From the NCBI GenBank assembly GCA_910589415.1, contig OU342630.1, positions 72,660,186-72,724,185 on the forward strand: a DNA stretch of 64,000 nt, in the 5' to 3' direction. The stretch comes from Malachius bipustulatus (Eukaryota; Arthropoda; Insecta; Coleoptera; Melyridae). A model generated the notes under the pieces. The model made no database searches. It saw only the letters and a program-made list of their open reading frames with translations, and had not been told where the DNA came from. The number at the start of each line of letters is the position of its first letter. Positions within the stretch are counted from its first letter, which is position 1. Positions 11,022 through 22,850 of the stretch are shown one piece after another. Both the position numbers and the translations under genes were made by a program.

Positions 11022-12341
11022 GGTTCGGTGGTCTGGTGGAAAACAACCACAAGCAATACCGTTACAAACAGGCTAGCTAAACTCCAACGGCTCGCCAGTT
11101 TGTTAATAACAAGTGCAATGAGAACCACCCCGTCAGCAGCCCTGAATGTCATTCTGGAGCTGACACACCGCTTCCCATTTGGATAAAAGGGGAGGCCATG
11201 GCGGCCCACTTAAGAATGCGTGATTCGGGACTATGGAAAGGCGGAGGATACAAAGGACACACAGAGATAGCCAAGGTTGCCGAGATGGAGATACCAATCT
11301 CAAACCTTATGTCTACCTCAAAAACAAGGAATAACAGAGAAAATAAGAAATTTACCCTACAAATTCCTGAGAAGGAAAAGTGGGAAAAAAGGGAGGTAGC
11401 CTTCGAACCAGGAGGACTAGTTTGTTACACAGACGGCTCCAGGAACAAAAATGGCTACATAGGAGCGGGGCTCTACCTGGCTGGACGGAAACTGGGAAGA
11501 TCCTTTCCTCTTGGGTCCACCGCAACCGTCTTCCAGGCGGAGATTTATGCTATCCTGCAAGCAGCTAGATTAGAGCAGATAACAGAAGCCAGGGAACGGA
11601 CGATATACATATGCACGGATAGTCAGGCCGCCGCGAAAGCGCTGGGCACACACGGAACCAGCTCCCCACTGGTCCAGGAGTGTGTCGAGGCGCTGAACAG
11701 ACTGGCGGACAGAAAATCGGTGCATATCGTGTGGGTTCCTGCACACTCAGGTGAACCAGGTAATGAGCTAGCAGATCAATATGCGAAGCTCGGGACCAGG
11801 GAAACCTTTTGTGGGCCGGAGCCCGTCCTGGGTCTGACCAAAAATCTTCTCAAAGAATCTATAAAAGAATGGACTCGCAAGGGTTTAGAGAACCACTGGG
11901 AAACAGCACCAGGCTGCAGACAGGCCAGGCTGTTTCTGGCTGGTCCGATCGGAAACAGATGGACCAGCATGTCCAGAATGAACCGGAAGGAACTCAGACT
12001 ACTAGTCGGGGTTCTCACCGGTCACAGCAGTCTGAACAGACACCTGCAAGTGATGGGGGTCACTCGGGACCCGGTCTGCCCTAAATGCGGAATGGATGAC
12101 GAGGACTCCCACCATTATGTGGGCGTATGCGAGGTATACAGCAACCTCAGGCTCAACATCTTTGGGTCTGAGGAGCTACAAGAGGAAGAAATGAAACTCC
12201 TCTCATACAACAACCTTCTGGCCTTTATTAAAAGGTCGGGGAGGTTTGAGTAGGAGTTTCACCATGGTTCGGGTAAGGCAAAAAGGGCCCTCGGTGGCCT
12301 AGTCGCTTGGGGTGTACCACCCCAACCCACCATACTACTAC
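11022..12341 (+). mobile_element. 5'-truncated RNase H-bearing LINE with 13-bp target duplication
   Basis: Flanked by the direct repeat ATACAGGGAAAAC at 11009-11021 and 12342-12354, which also occurs once in the opposite arm of the host element. Starts inside the RT thumb (VWWKTT..., LAKLQRLA, AMRTTP at 11035-11160). A frameshift near 11160 leads into the RNase H frame. The 3' end is not poly(A) but a short CCATACTACTAC tail. A second copy of the same 3' end lies at 15009-15145. Confidence 0.88.
11198..12253 (+). pseudogene. LINE pol C-terminus with RNase H, second family
   Basis: A 351-codon frame. RNase H motifs: CYTDGSRN (first Asp, about residue 78), AEIYAI (Glu, about 113), CTDSQAA (Asp, about 139) and GNELADQYA (about 187). 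A CPKCG...H.....C finger follows at about residues 291-310, and the frame ends in KRSGRFE. Sequence differs clearly from the fragment at 10010-10828, so two LINE families are involved. The frame is open because the insertion is fairly young, but it lacks endonuclease and most of RT. The Met at 11198 is internal to pol (K-G-E-A-M-A-A). Confidence 0.87.
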
Positions 12342-12514
12342 ATACAGGGAAAACCAAAAATTTAATATTTTTTTCAATGGATCACCCTATATATGAATTT
12401 ATTTTTCGATTCCTCGTAAAATTCTAAGCATAATTTATATAACATACCGTATACGTAAATTCAATAGTTATTGAAATATTCGCATTTGAAATTATTTAAA
12501 AAACCGTTTATAGG

Positions 12515-12682
12515 TATGACTACCAAATTGAAAACCTCGATCATCTTCAAGATTTGATACGGATTGAAATTAATAATTTAAATGAAAATAACCCAGCATT
12601 CATAACAGATTCATTGGAGAAAATGCGAAGAACCCTTATAAAATGTGTTGAAAAAAATGGAGACCCAGTAGAGCATTTATTG
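12515..12682 (+). pseudogene. Mariner-type transposase C-terminal remnant
   Basis: About 55 codons corresponding to the last helical segment of the same transposase type as 4260-5323: D-H-L-Q-D-L-I-R-I-E-I, then L-E-K-M-R-R-T-L-I-K-C-V-E-K-N-G-D. This matches the end pattern known for these insect transposases (hydrophobic helix, R..L..C....G). It lies at the centre of the element 9784-13016 and identifies it as a deletion derivative. Confidence 0.7.
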
Positions 12683-13452
12683 TTAGATTTCTTGATTTAC
12701 AACAGTTGCTTAAAAAAATATTTGATGGTGTTTCAAATGCGAATATTTCAGAAGCCATTGAATTTAGGTATACGGTATGTTATATATATAAGTTTGTTAT
12801 GCTTAGAATTTTACGAGGAATCGAAAAATAAATTCATATATAGCGTGATCCATTGAAAAAAAAAATTGGTTTTCCCTGTATACTGATCTATTTTCAAATT
12901 TTTGTTATACGTATAAAAAAGTCTTTTTTGGCACCTACATAACCCTACTTTTAATTTTTTTGGGACACATGAAATAACAAAGTTAAAGAGGGGCGACATT
13001 ATAAAGAATCACCCTGTACATAGCCTTTATATTTGAATTGTTATTATTTTAGATCCCAACCTCTTTTTTTGTATATTTGCCAAGAAAAACATAATTACTG
13101 GATGTTTGTTCCCGATCATGAGTGTCATTGATAAGAACAATTTAAGCACTCAAAATTTTCAGTTCCTAGATCGAAACCATACTTAATATTTGAAAAGAAT
13201 AAAAGTGATGCTTGATAATCATCTCCAATGATGAAAAAAGTAAAATTACAATAAGAAAAACGTCTCGTTAGGTAAAGCAAATAAAGTACCACTTTACCTA
13301 AATTTTTTGCAGGATTCTTTTACTTTAATTACTTTTAAGTAATTCAAGTATACCTTGATCTGGTATTCATTTTTAAGTAGGCATTCATTAAGTCACGCGC
13401 TCATCTTGAGGTTAAATTAATAAGCGAGAAAACATCTAAAATATGAAACTTC

Positions 13453-13606
13453 ATAAGTCACTCAAGTTAGCACACTTCGGCGACAACTTAAATCACGAGG
13501 AAGTTTTAAAAAGATTATGTAAGACAAGGGGGCAGACAATTATTATAATACCAAGAAGAGAAAGACCACCTGCTTTGAGTGATCGAATGAAACTCCTAAT
13601 GGAAGA
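13453..13606 (+). repeat. Direct repeat, copy 1 (coding-like, unrecognised)
   Basis: About 154 bp, about 88% identical by eye to 14150-14300. It is open for about 50 codons (start ATG 13443), with a basic stretch (IPRRERP) and no recognised domain. It ends at the MITE 13611-14131. It may be an exon or a LINE 5' module; I cannot tell which. Confidence 0.65.
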
Positions 13607-13610
13607 TATA

Positions 13611-14131
13611 CGGGGTGTTAAGAAAATAACGGATAAACTCTTCAGTACATTGTAGGGGACACTCAGTAGAGTACGGGAAAAATAATTAAAAAAATTCTGG
13701 TCTTCAATTTGGTGAGATAAAAAATGCCAAAGTTAACATTTTACTATCTTTGTTTTTCAGTATTTGCAAAAACTAATTGATTTTACAGATATAAAAAGGG
13801 TACTTTAATCGTTATCAATTAAAAAAATTGCTTAAGATGTATTACTGGCTTGGAAAATTTAATAAGATTTTTTTTCTTTTCTAAGATGTTGAAAAAAAAG
13901 CATTTGGCAACAATGGATTTGATACCTTGACTACCTACATTGTTAGAAATTAGACGAAATTACCAAATACCAACTGTTATCGTGTTAAACGTTGCCAAAT
14001 TTATTGTTCAATATTTTGCTTATATCTTTTAAAATGTAGCTCTGGAATTTTTTAAATTATTTTTCCCGTACTTTACTGAGTGTCCCCTACAATGTACTGA
14101 AGAGTTTATCCGTCATTTTCTTAACACCCTG
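13611..14131. mobile_element. 521-bp TA-flanked MITE between two direct repeats
   Basis: Ends CGGGGTGTTAAGAAAATAAC (13611) and the complement, with CAGGGTG at the other end (14131). TA on both sides (13609-13610, 14132-14133). The arms of about 100 bp are near-perfect and contain GTAGGGGACACTCAGTA. No coding. Confidence 0.88.
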
Positions 14132-14149
14132 TATATATGGTAGTCGGAG

Positions 14150-14300
14150 ATAAGTCACTCAAGTTGGCACACTTCGGCGACAACTTGAATCACGATGAAG
14201 TTTTAAAAAGATTATGTAAGAACGAGGGTGAGACAATTATTATACCAAGAAGAGAAAGGCCACTTGGTTCGAGTGATCATATGAAACTCCTAATGGAAGG
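14150..14300 (+). repeat. Direct repeat, copy 2
   Basis: Second copy of 13453-13606. A 3-base shortening at the ATTATTATA stretch and substitutions separate the two copies. From 14301 the sequence continues into unrecognised DNA with a 65-codon open stretch (14360-14557) of no known family. Confidence 0.65.
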
Positions 14301-15008
14301 TGTATAAGAGAGTCGGCGATCATTCATGACCGGAAAACTGAGTCAATGCCTCGATCTACGTGGATGAGTTTAAGTCTCAGGAGATCAGCACTCTACCTTG
14401 GGGAAGATATCCTCAGCACACCAAATCGCAGAATGACGGAATTGCAGGCCAAGTCCTCACCTCCTTGCTAGAAAGGTTCTTCCTCGGGTTCTTCTTAGAA
14501 TCTCGTCCCGAGAATTACGTCTCTCTATTGCCGATTCAGTATACATCGGCTAACTGATTATAACATGCTAGACCTACCATGGTCTACAAGGAATACAGGA
14601 ATAATGACAAAGTCTCGGCCAGATTATAAGGAATAGGAAAGGTACCGTTCTGCAGTAGGTGACTGCAGGAAGTTCCGCTTGATTTGATGACCTTTTTATC
14701 AAAAATGACCTTTTTATGTGGTTTTATAAATATTTGTGCAAAATTTCCTTGTATATTTAATGTGAGTTCGCAACAGTGCATTCTTTGGCCACAAACAACG
14801 TTGCAAGTGTAAAAAAAGAGAACTTAACATGCAAGAAATTGCGAAGAAATTAATAACAAAACTGGTCATTTTAGGGCAAGTAAAATTCTACTTATAAACT
14901 GAAACTTATAATGACATTATACTAAACTCATCATTTTTCAACAATTTTATCCTGAGATGTATGTAGTTCGGTATGTAGGTACCACTTCTTTTTCATGGAA
15001 AGACCCTA

Positions 15009-15145
15009 AGGCTTTTATTGAAAGGTCGGGAAGGTTTGAGTAGGAGTCCCACCATGGTTTGGGAACGGCGAAAAGGACCCTTGGTGGCCTAGTCGCTTGA
15101 GGTGCACAACCCCATCCCACCATACTGCTATTGCTGCTACAGAAT
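15009..15145 (+). mobile_element. LINE 3'-end fragment, same family as 11022-12341
   Basis: Matches 12221-12341 (GGCTTTTATT.AAAGGTCGGG..., GTGGCCTAGTCGCTTG..., CCCACCATACT) and ends in a TGCTATTGCTGCTAC tail. It covers the last pol codons, the stop and the 3' untranslated region only. Confidence 0.8.
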
Positions 15146-15686
15146 CATAACATAGGATTTTAATGCTGTGATGTTAATTTCTTGGATGAGCAAAGCAAGA
15201 CAAAACAATTTCGAGCATTCCTCTCTTGCAGAGGAACTAACAAGGTGGAATTCATTCCGAAGAGCGTATCTTGGAGAGTATCTATTTTTATTTTTTTTTA
15301 CCAAACATAAGTTGTAATTTAGTAAGTCTCCACATCAGCTTTAGGGATAATGGTGGGAACCTCCTGACTTTTCCCCCTCTAATCCCCATTAGTTGTAAAT
15401 GTCTGTTGAGACTGTTGTGGCCGGTGATCCCTCCTGCTTAATTTTGTAATGTTGACCAGCCTGTTGTAATTTGGGCCGACTATATGAACAGTCTCGCCAG
15501 GCTGTAACCTGGGTGTGCCTCCCAACACTTTTCCAACCCCTTTTAGGTGCATAATGTCAGCTCGTTACCCTGTGCAAGAGTTATGAACCCCTGAATATCT
15601 AGAAACCCATTTAATCACAGCTGCACTTTTTTTGTCAGCTAGCCTGCCACAGAAAAACAGAGCAAACTTATAAAACATAATATACA

Positions 15687-16902
15687 CAGGTGTCCCAATA
15701 TTCCATGGACATGGAGCAACCTCAGATTACTGAGGTAAAAAAAGTCGCTCGGATCAAACTTATCTCTATATCAAAATGCTTCGTTTGTCCGTTAGAGGGC
15801 TTCAAAGTCTTTTGAAAATTTTAGTTTTCTTGAAATAGCTCAAAGTCGGCTGATTCCAATTCGATGAAATTTGGTAGGTAAATTTTTTATTAAAAGTACT
15901 AATTTCTGATGTATGTACATGATAATTTGACGGAAACCCGGGAAGGGGTGAAACTACCCCTTACCTCCATTAAAATCGATCGTAATTGTTGATAGGGTAG
16001 CAGGAACGCTGTTCATGTTTTTTTTGTTTGAAAGATACATCGTTTTAGCCCATTTTTGGTCTCCTACAAAAATCTGTATCTTTCCGAGGTACTATGTGAT
16101 AAAATAAATTAGTCGATGATAACTAAATTTTTATTTCATTCTTTTAATTTGAAATCAAAATTTTCAATTGTCAGGTGATTATTTGATCTAATCTCATAAA
16201 AGATGCTCGATGTGGGCGCCGGTTTGGACCCTAGAAAGTTCCATCCTGCGCAAAAAAATGATTTTAACTTTTCTTGGAACCTCGTCGTTTTGCAAACTGT
16301 TTACTGCGTTTGAAAAAAAAAACGTTTTGCAAACACCTGAAAAAAAACCGAACCATACTAAACATCTTTTATGGGATTAGATCAAATAATCACCTGACAA
16401 TTGAAAATTTGATTTCAAATTAAAAGAATGAAATAAAATTTTGGTTAGGTATCATCGACTAATTTATTTTATCACATAGCACCTCGGAAAGATACAGATT
16501 TTTGTAGGAGATCAAAAATGGGCTAAAACGATGTATCATTCAAACAAAAAAACATGAACAGCGTTCCTGTTACCCTATCAACAATTACGATCGATTTTAA
16601 TGGAGGGTAGGGGTAGTTTCACCCGAGGTTTCACCCCTTCCCGGGTTTCCGTCAAATTATCATGTACATCAGAAATTAGTACTTTTAATAAAAAATTTAC
16701 CTACCAAATTTCATCGAATTGGAATCAGCCGACTTTGAGCTATTTCAAAAAAACTAAAATTTTCAAAAGACTTTGAAGCCCTCTAACGGACAAACGAAGC
16801 ATTTTGGTATTAAAGTTTTGGAGATAAGCTTGGTCCGAGCGACTTTTTTTTACCTCAATAATCTGTGGTTGCTCCATGTCCATGGAATATTGGGACAGCC
16901 TG
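15687..16902. mobile_element. 1.2-kb palindromic element, about 500-bp arms
   Basis: Left end CAGGTGTCCCAATATTCC, right end the complement of CAGGCTGTCCCAATATTCC. Arms about 15687-16207 and 16365-16902 are close reverse complements, with a loop of about 160 bp. Both ends are directly flanked by TATACA, of which TA is the expected duplication. The rest is chance or a 2-base insertion at the left end. Non-coding. Confidence 0.87.
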
Positions 16903-18478
16903 TATACAAATTATTATAATTAAAATTATTATTATTAATAAAAACATGAAAAATCTGTGGCAATGCTTTTTTATATATTTTTTTCGTTTGTACAATTAGG
17001 TCGACTGTGTATGAAGTACCTACGTCAAGTATAATATTGAGCGAAAAACACCATTTCGTAGAACTACCAGGTGATAAAGATAATTGATATTTGTTGTCAT
17101 TAGTATCACATGTTGGTGTGTAATTAGCTTTATTATGCATGAAATTAAACGCAGTTAATTTTCAAACAGGTAGGCAGGTATTAAAAGTGAGAGTGTGTTA
17201 GTATGTGTGTCACTGTCATTGTGTTAGTGGGTCAAAGAGAGTGAATCCAGCATAAGTTTGAAAACAATGATGCCAAGGCTGTCTCGTTGCTAACATCGTG
17301 TAAATATACTTGAACATTTATTATCAGACAATTGACCTATTTACTGTAAAAATTAAGTCTGATACGAGTAAAAGATTATGAAAAAAATACTTGAACGTTG
17401 GTTTAATTTTTTTTTTATTGTCGAAATTTATATATATTTATGACGTAATGCAGGGTTAATAGACATGTGTATTATATTTTCAATAATATTTTAAAAATAT
17501 ATATGTTGCAGCAGTAATAAAAATTAATTGGGGACAGGCAGTCAAATAAGATAAGTGTAATATTTTGTAACAGTAATAATTGGAAAATGTGTTAGTTTCT
17601 ACGTTCCTACCTACATATTAATTTGGTATCTAGCATTTTTTGAAAACCATAATGAAAACTGGCTAATAAATGTACATAGTATATACCTATGTGTAAGAGA
17701 CCGAAATATGATAGTCTTATTAACATCATAAACTTGCATCTACAGCTTAATGGTGTGTTAATAAAAAAATAATAAATAATAGATACCTACTAAAATGTTA
17801 TAATAAAAGTAAAACAAAGTAAAAAAAAAAATACTTTCAAGCACAGCCAATATAATAAATTTGTAGGTGGTACATTATTCTGCCTGGTATTGTTTTTTGA
17901 AACAGTAAAGCAGATAATTCTATTTGAAATTAGAAAGAAATTTTATTAAACTAATAACTGATTTGTTATAGACCAAAAATTAATTATCTAAAACTACTGA
18001 AAAACATTAAACGTTAATTTGAGTACAATATTTTAGAGGAACAAATTCCCACTTCACCTCCTCAAACAAAAGGGAAGTTTACATAAAATAATTAGATACT
18101 TTTCAGGTATAATTTGGGGTATTTAGAATTAAATAAAAAGCAAAATAAAAAAGTTTTTGCTTAAAATTTAGAAAAATAGTAAATTTACTGTAGTATACTA
18201 GCACTAGCTGAATGTCCGAATCGAATACCCACTAGAAAAATGTATTTAGTTTCAATTATTGGTGTAATATTAATGATTTTTATGCAATAAATTGAAATTA
18301 GTTTGTAACGGCTTGTTAAAATAAATGATTGCGTTGAGTCAGTTTTTACATCAATTTAATAAATAATAATTATGAACATTTAGCTCAGCTTATTAATGTT
18401 TTATATCTATAAGAAAATGCCTTGCTTATAATAAATGTCTTGCGCAAAATAATTTACACTTTTTTATATTGGTACAAG
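16903..18478. other. Unassigned AT-rich DNA
   Basis: No coding, RNA or inverted-repeat structure recognised. Many A/T runs. Confidence 0.5.
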
Positions 18479-18480
18479 TA

Positions 18481-20359
18481 CAGTGCGCGAGAAAAGTAAC
18501 GCATCATTCGTCCATTACATTTGTGGAAGTTATGACGTCATCGATATTATTTTTAAGTCGCAATAAGTTTTTGTATGCATTTTTTAAGTGTGCAGTTTTT
18601 CATTTTGTTTCCAGTTGTGGAAAGTGGAAATGCTTGCATAAGTTCTTAAAAAAAATCGGGGAAAAAATCTATTATTCGTAAAAACCTGATTCACCTGGTT
18701 CGACCCATTAGATTTTCTAAGATATTCGGCCTATTTATGTAGACTTTACTTTTTAAATATCCTTACAAAAAAGTCGAGGGGAGTGAGGTCAGATGAGATG
18801 GCATGGCTGGCTTTCGCACCTGTTCTACCGATCCATTGATTTGGAAAAAGTTATCAAGGTAATTGGACAGCGATGTGAGGTGGAACACCATGCTGTTCCA
18901 TTACTGCTAATTCAGGAATTTCAGGCCCAGTAATGACAATGTTGTCTGTTATCGGGCCCATGTAGGTAGTTAAAAGGCAGCTTCATCAGAAAAGATATTA
19001 AGTTTTGAAAACATGTGATCCGCATTGCAAAGAAGGTTCATCATTTCTTCACAAAATTCAACTCTTCGGCTAGGACTGGCCTCCTATAGTTCTTACAGTA
19101 GTTGTACTTCATAGGATGATATATATTTTTTTAAGGATTAAAACTGCGAATTGACTTAATCCATTGTTTAAAGAGAGCTGACCGCTGGTAAAATGAGGAT
19201 TTTGTTGTATGAGTCGTGTCAACTAAAGTAGCCATGACGTCATTGATAATAGAATTGAGTTGCTAGTTTTCAAGACGAATTACTTAGTTTATTTTATAGG
19301 TTATTAATCAAAATAGAACTGATAATTATTAATCTCCCACGAGTGGCAGAAGTTTAGCGGACATAATCCAGCGGAAGTACATCCATGTTTGTATACTTCC
19401 AACGGTACATTAAGTTTAGTACCTACCGCTACGTGAGTGAGTCCTGTTTTTGATTACTTTTACACTGCCTGATTGATGAAATTTCGTTTAAATTCTGAAT
19501 TCTGCTGGATATCGATTGCGAAATCGGGGGTCGATCGGCATATTTTTCGTTAAATAAAAAATAAATCACAAACTTCTCGTTGTGTGCTAGTTCTGTCATC
19601 ATAACCAATAATGATCAGAATTTAAATTTGGTGTGTTTCATTTGAATACATTTTTTTAATACTGCAAGTTGATCTTACAATTTGTTACTGTACCTACATC
19701 TTATTCCAGATGAGCTTTTGTCTTCGTCTTTAAGCAGCAGGTTTTTCAGTCTTATCAGTATTCTTTTTGCATTCATTAGGTATCAATTGGCATGACAGTT
19801 GGACAACGCTTATTAACTACCAGCAGATTATTGACACACCTTATTTGTATCAATTTTTCAGGTAGGCGAGAAATTCGTTCAGTAACTCCAGCAATAACGA
19901 TTAAGAATGTTTTGCAAGAGTTTAGTACCGTCTTGATCATTGCTAGGTATATAGCGTAAGGTTACCATTTTGAACATTTGCTCTAATTTTTTTGCCAAAT
20001 AAATTTCAGTTTGATATTAATTTTAACTTTATATGCAAATTAGGTTTCACGATTAATTTATGTTTTTCTGAGAATTTTGTTACGTAACCTATACAAACGT
20101 TTACCCAACTGAAAAAAAAAAGAAATAAAAAAAAACTATATACACAAAAAAAATGCATACAAAAATAAGGTAGCTACTTCATGATAATATCGATGACGTC
20201 ATAACGTCCACAAAACATTAGTGAACAAAATAAATGATGGAAATGGTATTTGAGAGTGTGATTTAAAGAAAATCGCTTTACCCGTTCGAGATTTTTTTGG
20301 TCAAGTTATTAGGTTCTAAAGAAATAAATGAATTTATGAGTTGCTTTTCTCGCCCTCTG
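18481..20359 (-). mobile_element. Decayed mariner-type element with GCGAGAAAAGTAAC ends
   Basis: Ends CAGTGCGCGAGAAAAGTAAC (18481) and the complement of CAGAGGGCGAGAAAAGCAAC (ending 20359). An inner conserved inverted block is ATGACGTCATCGATATTAT (18533, and its complement near 20170-20190). TA precedes the left end; the right flank is AA, so the duplication has decayed. The transposase remnant is on the minus strand. Confidence 0.75.
18770..19120 (-). pseudogene. Mariner-type transposase remnant
   Basis: On the minus strand, pieces of a catalytic domain are readable in changing frames: F-S-D-E-A-A-F (first catalytic Asp) near 18990, then after a deletion a Q-H-G-V-P-P-H stretch where Q-Q-D-G-A-P-P-H is expected (second catalytic Asp lost), then F-P-N-Q-W-I-G-R-T-G-A near 18830. 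Stops and shifts make it dead. Related to, but distinct from, the copy at 4260-5323. Confidence 0.7.
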
Positions 20360-20513
20360 AATATTTGCTATAATTAATTAGTCTTGAAAAGTATTAATAT
20401 AACAATTTTATTGAACCCATCGACTTGGTGGTTGTAAAAACTCAATTTTTTTTTACCAAGTTTTTAGTCAAGATGTCAGTATAAAATTAAAATTTTACGT
20501 CTTATAAATCATA

Positions 20514-21097
20514 GAGGGTGCCATTAAAAAAAATACCATTGGCGATATATTAAAAAAAAAACATCATGCAAAACCGTTTGGATAATAATAGGGAGGAGGA
20601 ACAAAAATTACGTAGTAAATGACTCACCCTCATCAATCGTTATTAAAGCTACATCCACTCCATTTATGAAATTTTGAAAGACACCCCCTACCTAGTGATA
20701 CGTCATTTTAAAGGGAATTCCAGTTGAAATACAATGATGGTTCATGTTTTTAAATCAATTGATTTTTCCGAAGAAAAATAATAACAACACATCACAAATT
20801 TCCATTTTCGTATACCTAGTAGCTTAACTTTAAACCGGCTCAAGAGTTCGAAGAACGGCTTACGTGTTACGTGACCCTATCTTAACTTTTTATGTAGGTA
20901 CTATCCTATTGTGATGATGAAATGTTTATACGGAGCAGTCAAAATAATCAGATTTTTCATCACTACATTTACTACGTGATTTTGTTCTTCCCTATTACCC
21001 AAACGTTTTTTTTACGATTCTTGATATCATTTTTTGTTTTAAGATATCTAAAGACCTAAAGATATCGCCAATGGTAACTTTTAAAAATGTCACCCTC
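20514..21097. mobile_element. 584-bp inverted-repeat element with GAGGGTG ends
   Basis: Ends GAGGGTGCCATT (20514) and the complement of GAGGGTGACATT (ending 21097), with TA on both sides (20512-20513, 21098-21099). Arms include AATACCATTGGCGATAT and TTACGTAGTAAATG. The interior segment with CCCTATCTTAACTTTTTA and GGATGATGAAA-like parts resembles the interior of 33078-33601. Confidence 0.83.
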
Positions 21098-22001
21098 TAT
21101 AAAATCGTCTTGTTTAGGCTACCCCAGCTGCGCAATCACACATCAGATTTCAAAATGGCGAAAAAGTATTGTTTTGATTAGGTACTTATTTTGCAAGTAA
21201 CTGAGGAATTTTTTAACTAGAATATTATTGTCTTCCATTAAGGATGGTTTTTCCGTATTAAATGAAATAGAGTTTTACATAGATTACGTTTCAAATGTGA
21301 ATTTTCGTAGATATTTAACCTAAAAAATTATGCTTAACTGACTTTAGTGGAACTCATTTATACTACCTAATATGGGATTTTAACCAGCTTGATTTTTTAT
21401 CATTATCCTTATCATAGCTTATGTGCCTACTTGATCGATTTCAATTTTAATGGTGTTTAGATAGATAATATCTAACTAAATTATACAGGGTGTTGATTTT
21501 CAAAGCGGGCCATAGGGGATTAGCATTGCGAAAGTGGTTTTTGAGGATTCCTGCTCGCCGTTTAAACTGACAGAAATGGTTTTGGTATCAAAATGAAGCT
21601 AAAATTATTGCGCATAATGCTTGACATCAGAAATTGATTTAATTTCACGTTGTTTTCTAAAATTCTTCAGTAAAAATTCAAGTAATTGTTAATGTTTAAT
21701 CACAAAATAGCATGCCTTGCCTAGACAATAATGACGTTTCGACAATCCAATAATAAAACTTTATAAGTCAGTAGGTAATAATAAAGTCTGGTTCTATTTA
21801 AAAATGGGTTGTACAAACCAAGAAAGAGTCTTTATGGTGAAAACCTACTACAGTGTGTAGCCAGTTACAGGAGGGTTAAATAGAACCAGACTTTATTATT
21901 ACCTACTGACTTATAAAGTTTTATTATTGGATTGTCAAAACGTAGAAACGTCATTATTATTTAGGCAAGGCATGCTATTTTGTGATTAAACATTAACAAT
22001 T

Positions 22002-22570
22002 TGTTACGTCCTTGGTGAATAATCGATTCGTATTCTCTAAGACACCACCGTTTCCTACCCCTTCCTATCCCTTTACACATCGGGACGAAGGAAAAGGACA
22101 CCTGACCGGACAGGACCACACATAGAGAGAAGAGTCGAGGTTTAACATCGAGAGAGGAGAGAGCTCGACCAAGAGTGCCGTTCGTACCAGACTCGTCGAT
22201 GCTGGTGTTACGGGAACGGGATACCTAGTTCTTTAATGAAATAAGGAAGCGGTATAAAGTAGTGGAACAATCGTGGGTACCTACATAGTGAAGCAGAGTG
22301 AACAATAATAATAGTTACAACATCTCGCAAATTAAAACAAGTGCCCCTTTAGTCGGACAAGACACAAGGTCAGTAATTTCGATAATTATTAATTAATTGT
22401 GTTCCTGTCAATCATTGGCAATTATAGCCTGGTCCTTCCCTAAATTTCGATCCTGTCATCCGTGGCGATTTGTCATTACCATCGCGGCATCGAGCCGCAT
22501 TAATTTAGCCCCTTTCAGGATCGAATCGCGTCGTTAATATTTCGTGTTGCTCTTTGACGCGGAGTTAACA
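22002..22570 (+). repeat. 5' LTR
   Basis: 569 bp, TG...CA, same sequence as 28723-29291 on reading. Contains a TATAAAG box at 22253-22259 that could set transcription start about 30 bp downstream, and no AATAAA. Confidence 0.95.
22253..22259 (+). promoter_or_regulatory. Candidate TATA box in the LTR
   Basis: TATAAAG in the middle of the 5' LTR, the usual place for the U3/R border. The same box recurs at the equivalent place in the 3' LTR. Functional role is inference. Confidence 0.4.
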
Positions 22571-22576
22571 TTTTTT

Positions 22577-22595
22577 TGGTCCCTCCGTAGTCGGA
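22577..22595 (+). other. Candidate primer-binding site
   Basis: Starts TGG (complement of tRNA CCA) six T after the LTR: TGGTCCCTCCGTAGTCGGA. I could not assign the tRNA from memory. Confidence 0.5.
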
Positions 22596-22850
22596 TAGGA
22601 AAGCTCGTGGAAATATAGTTCATTAATTGGTTGCATCATTTGTTTGAAATTAGTTTCTCACTCACTGTGTTAAGGTAGCCTGTTTGTAGGTCAAAGGATT
22701 CGAAATAGTCGATCCAAAGGACGCCAGACGGCATTTTCACCCATTCCACTAATTTTACTCCATTCTCACCTCACTCCACTTCTTCGTTCGTTGCAGGTGT
22801 TCGTTTTAAAAACCTCTGTAATAGTTGAAATATTTTCTCTCTGAATTCGC

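Larger units (their letters stand above)
9784..13016. mobile_element. Mariner-type element with two LINEs nested in its left arm
   Basis: Ends CAGGGTGATTCTTTATAATG (9784) and its complement (ending 13016), with TA on both sides (9782-9783, 13017-13018). The left arm is in three pieces: 9784-9869, about 10955-11021 and 12355 to about 12490. Together they match the uninterrupted right arm (about 12780-13016) in reverse complement. The gaps are the LINE fragments at 9870-10955 and 11022-12341. The centre keeps a transposase C-terminus (12515-12682). Without the insertions the element would be about 0.8 kb, an internally deleted derivative. Confidence 0.88.
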
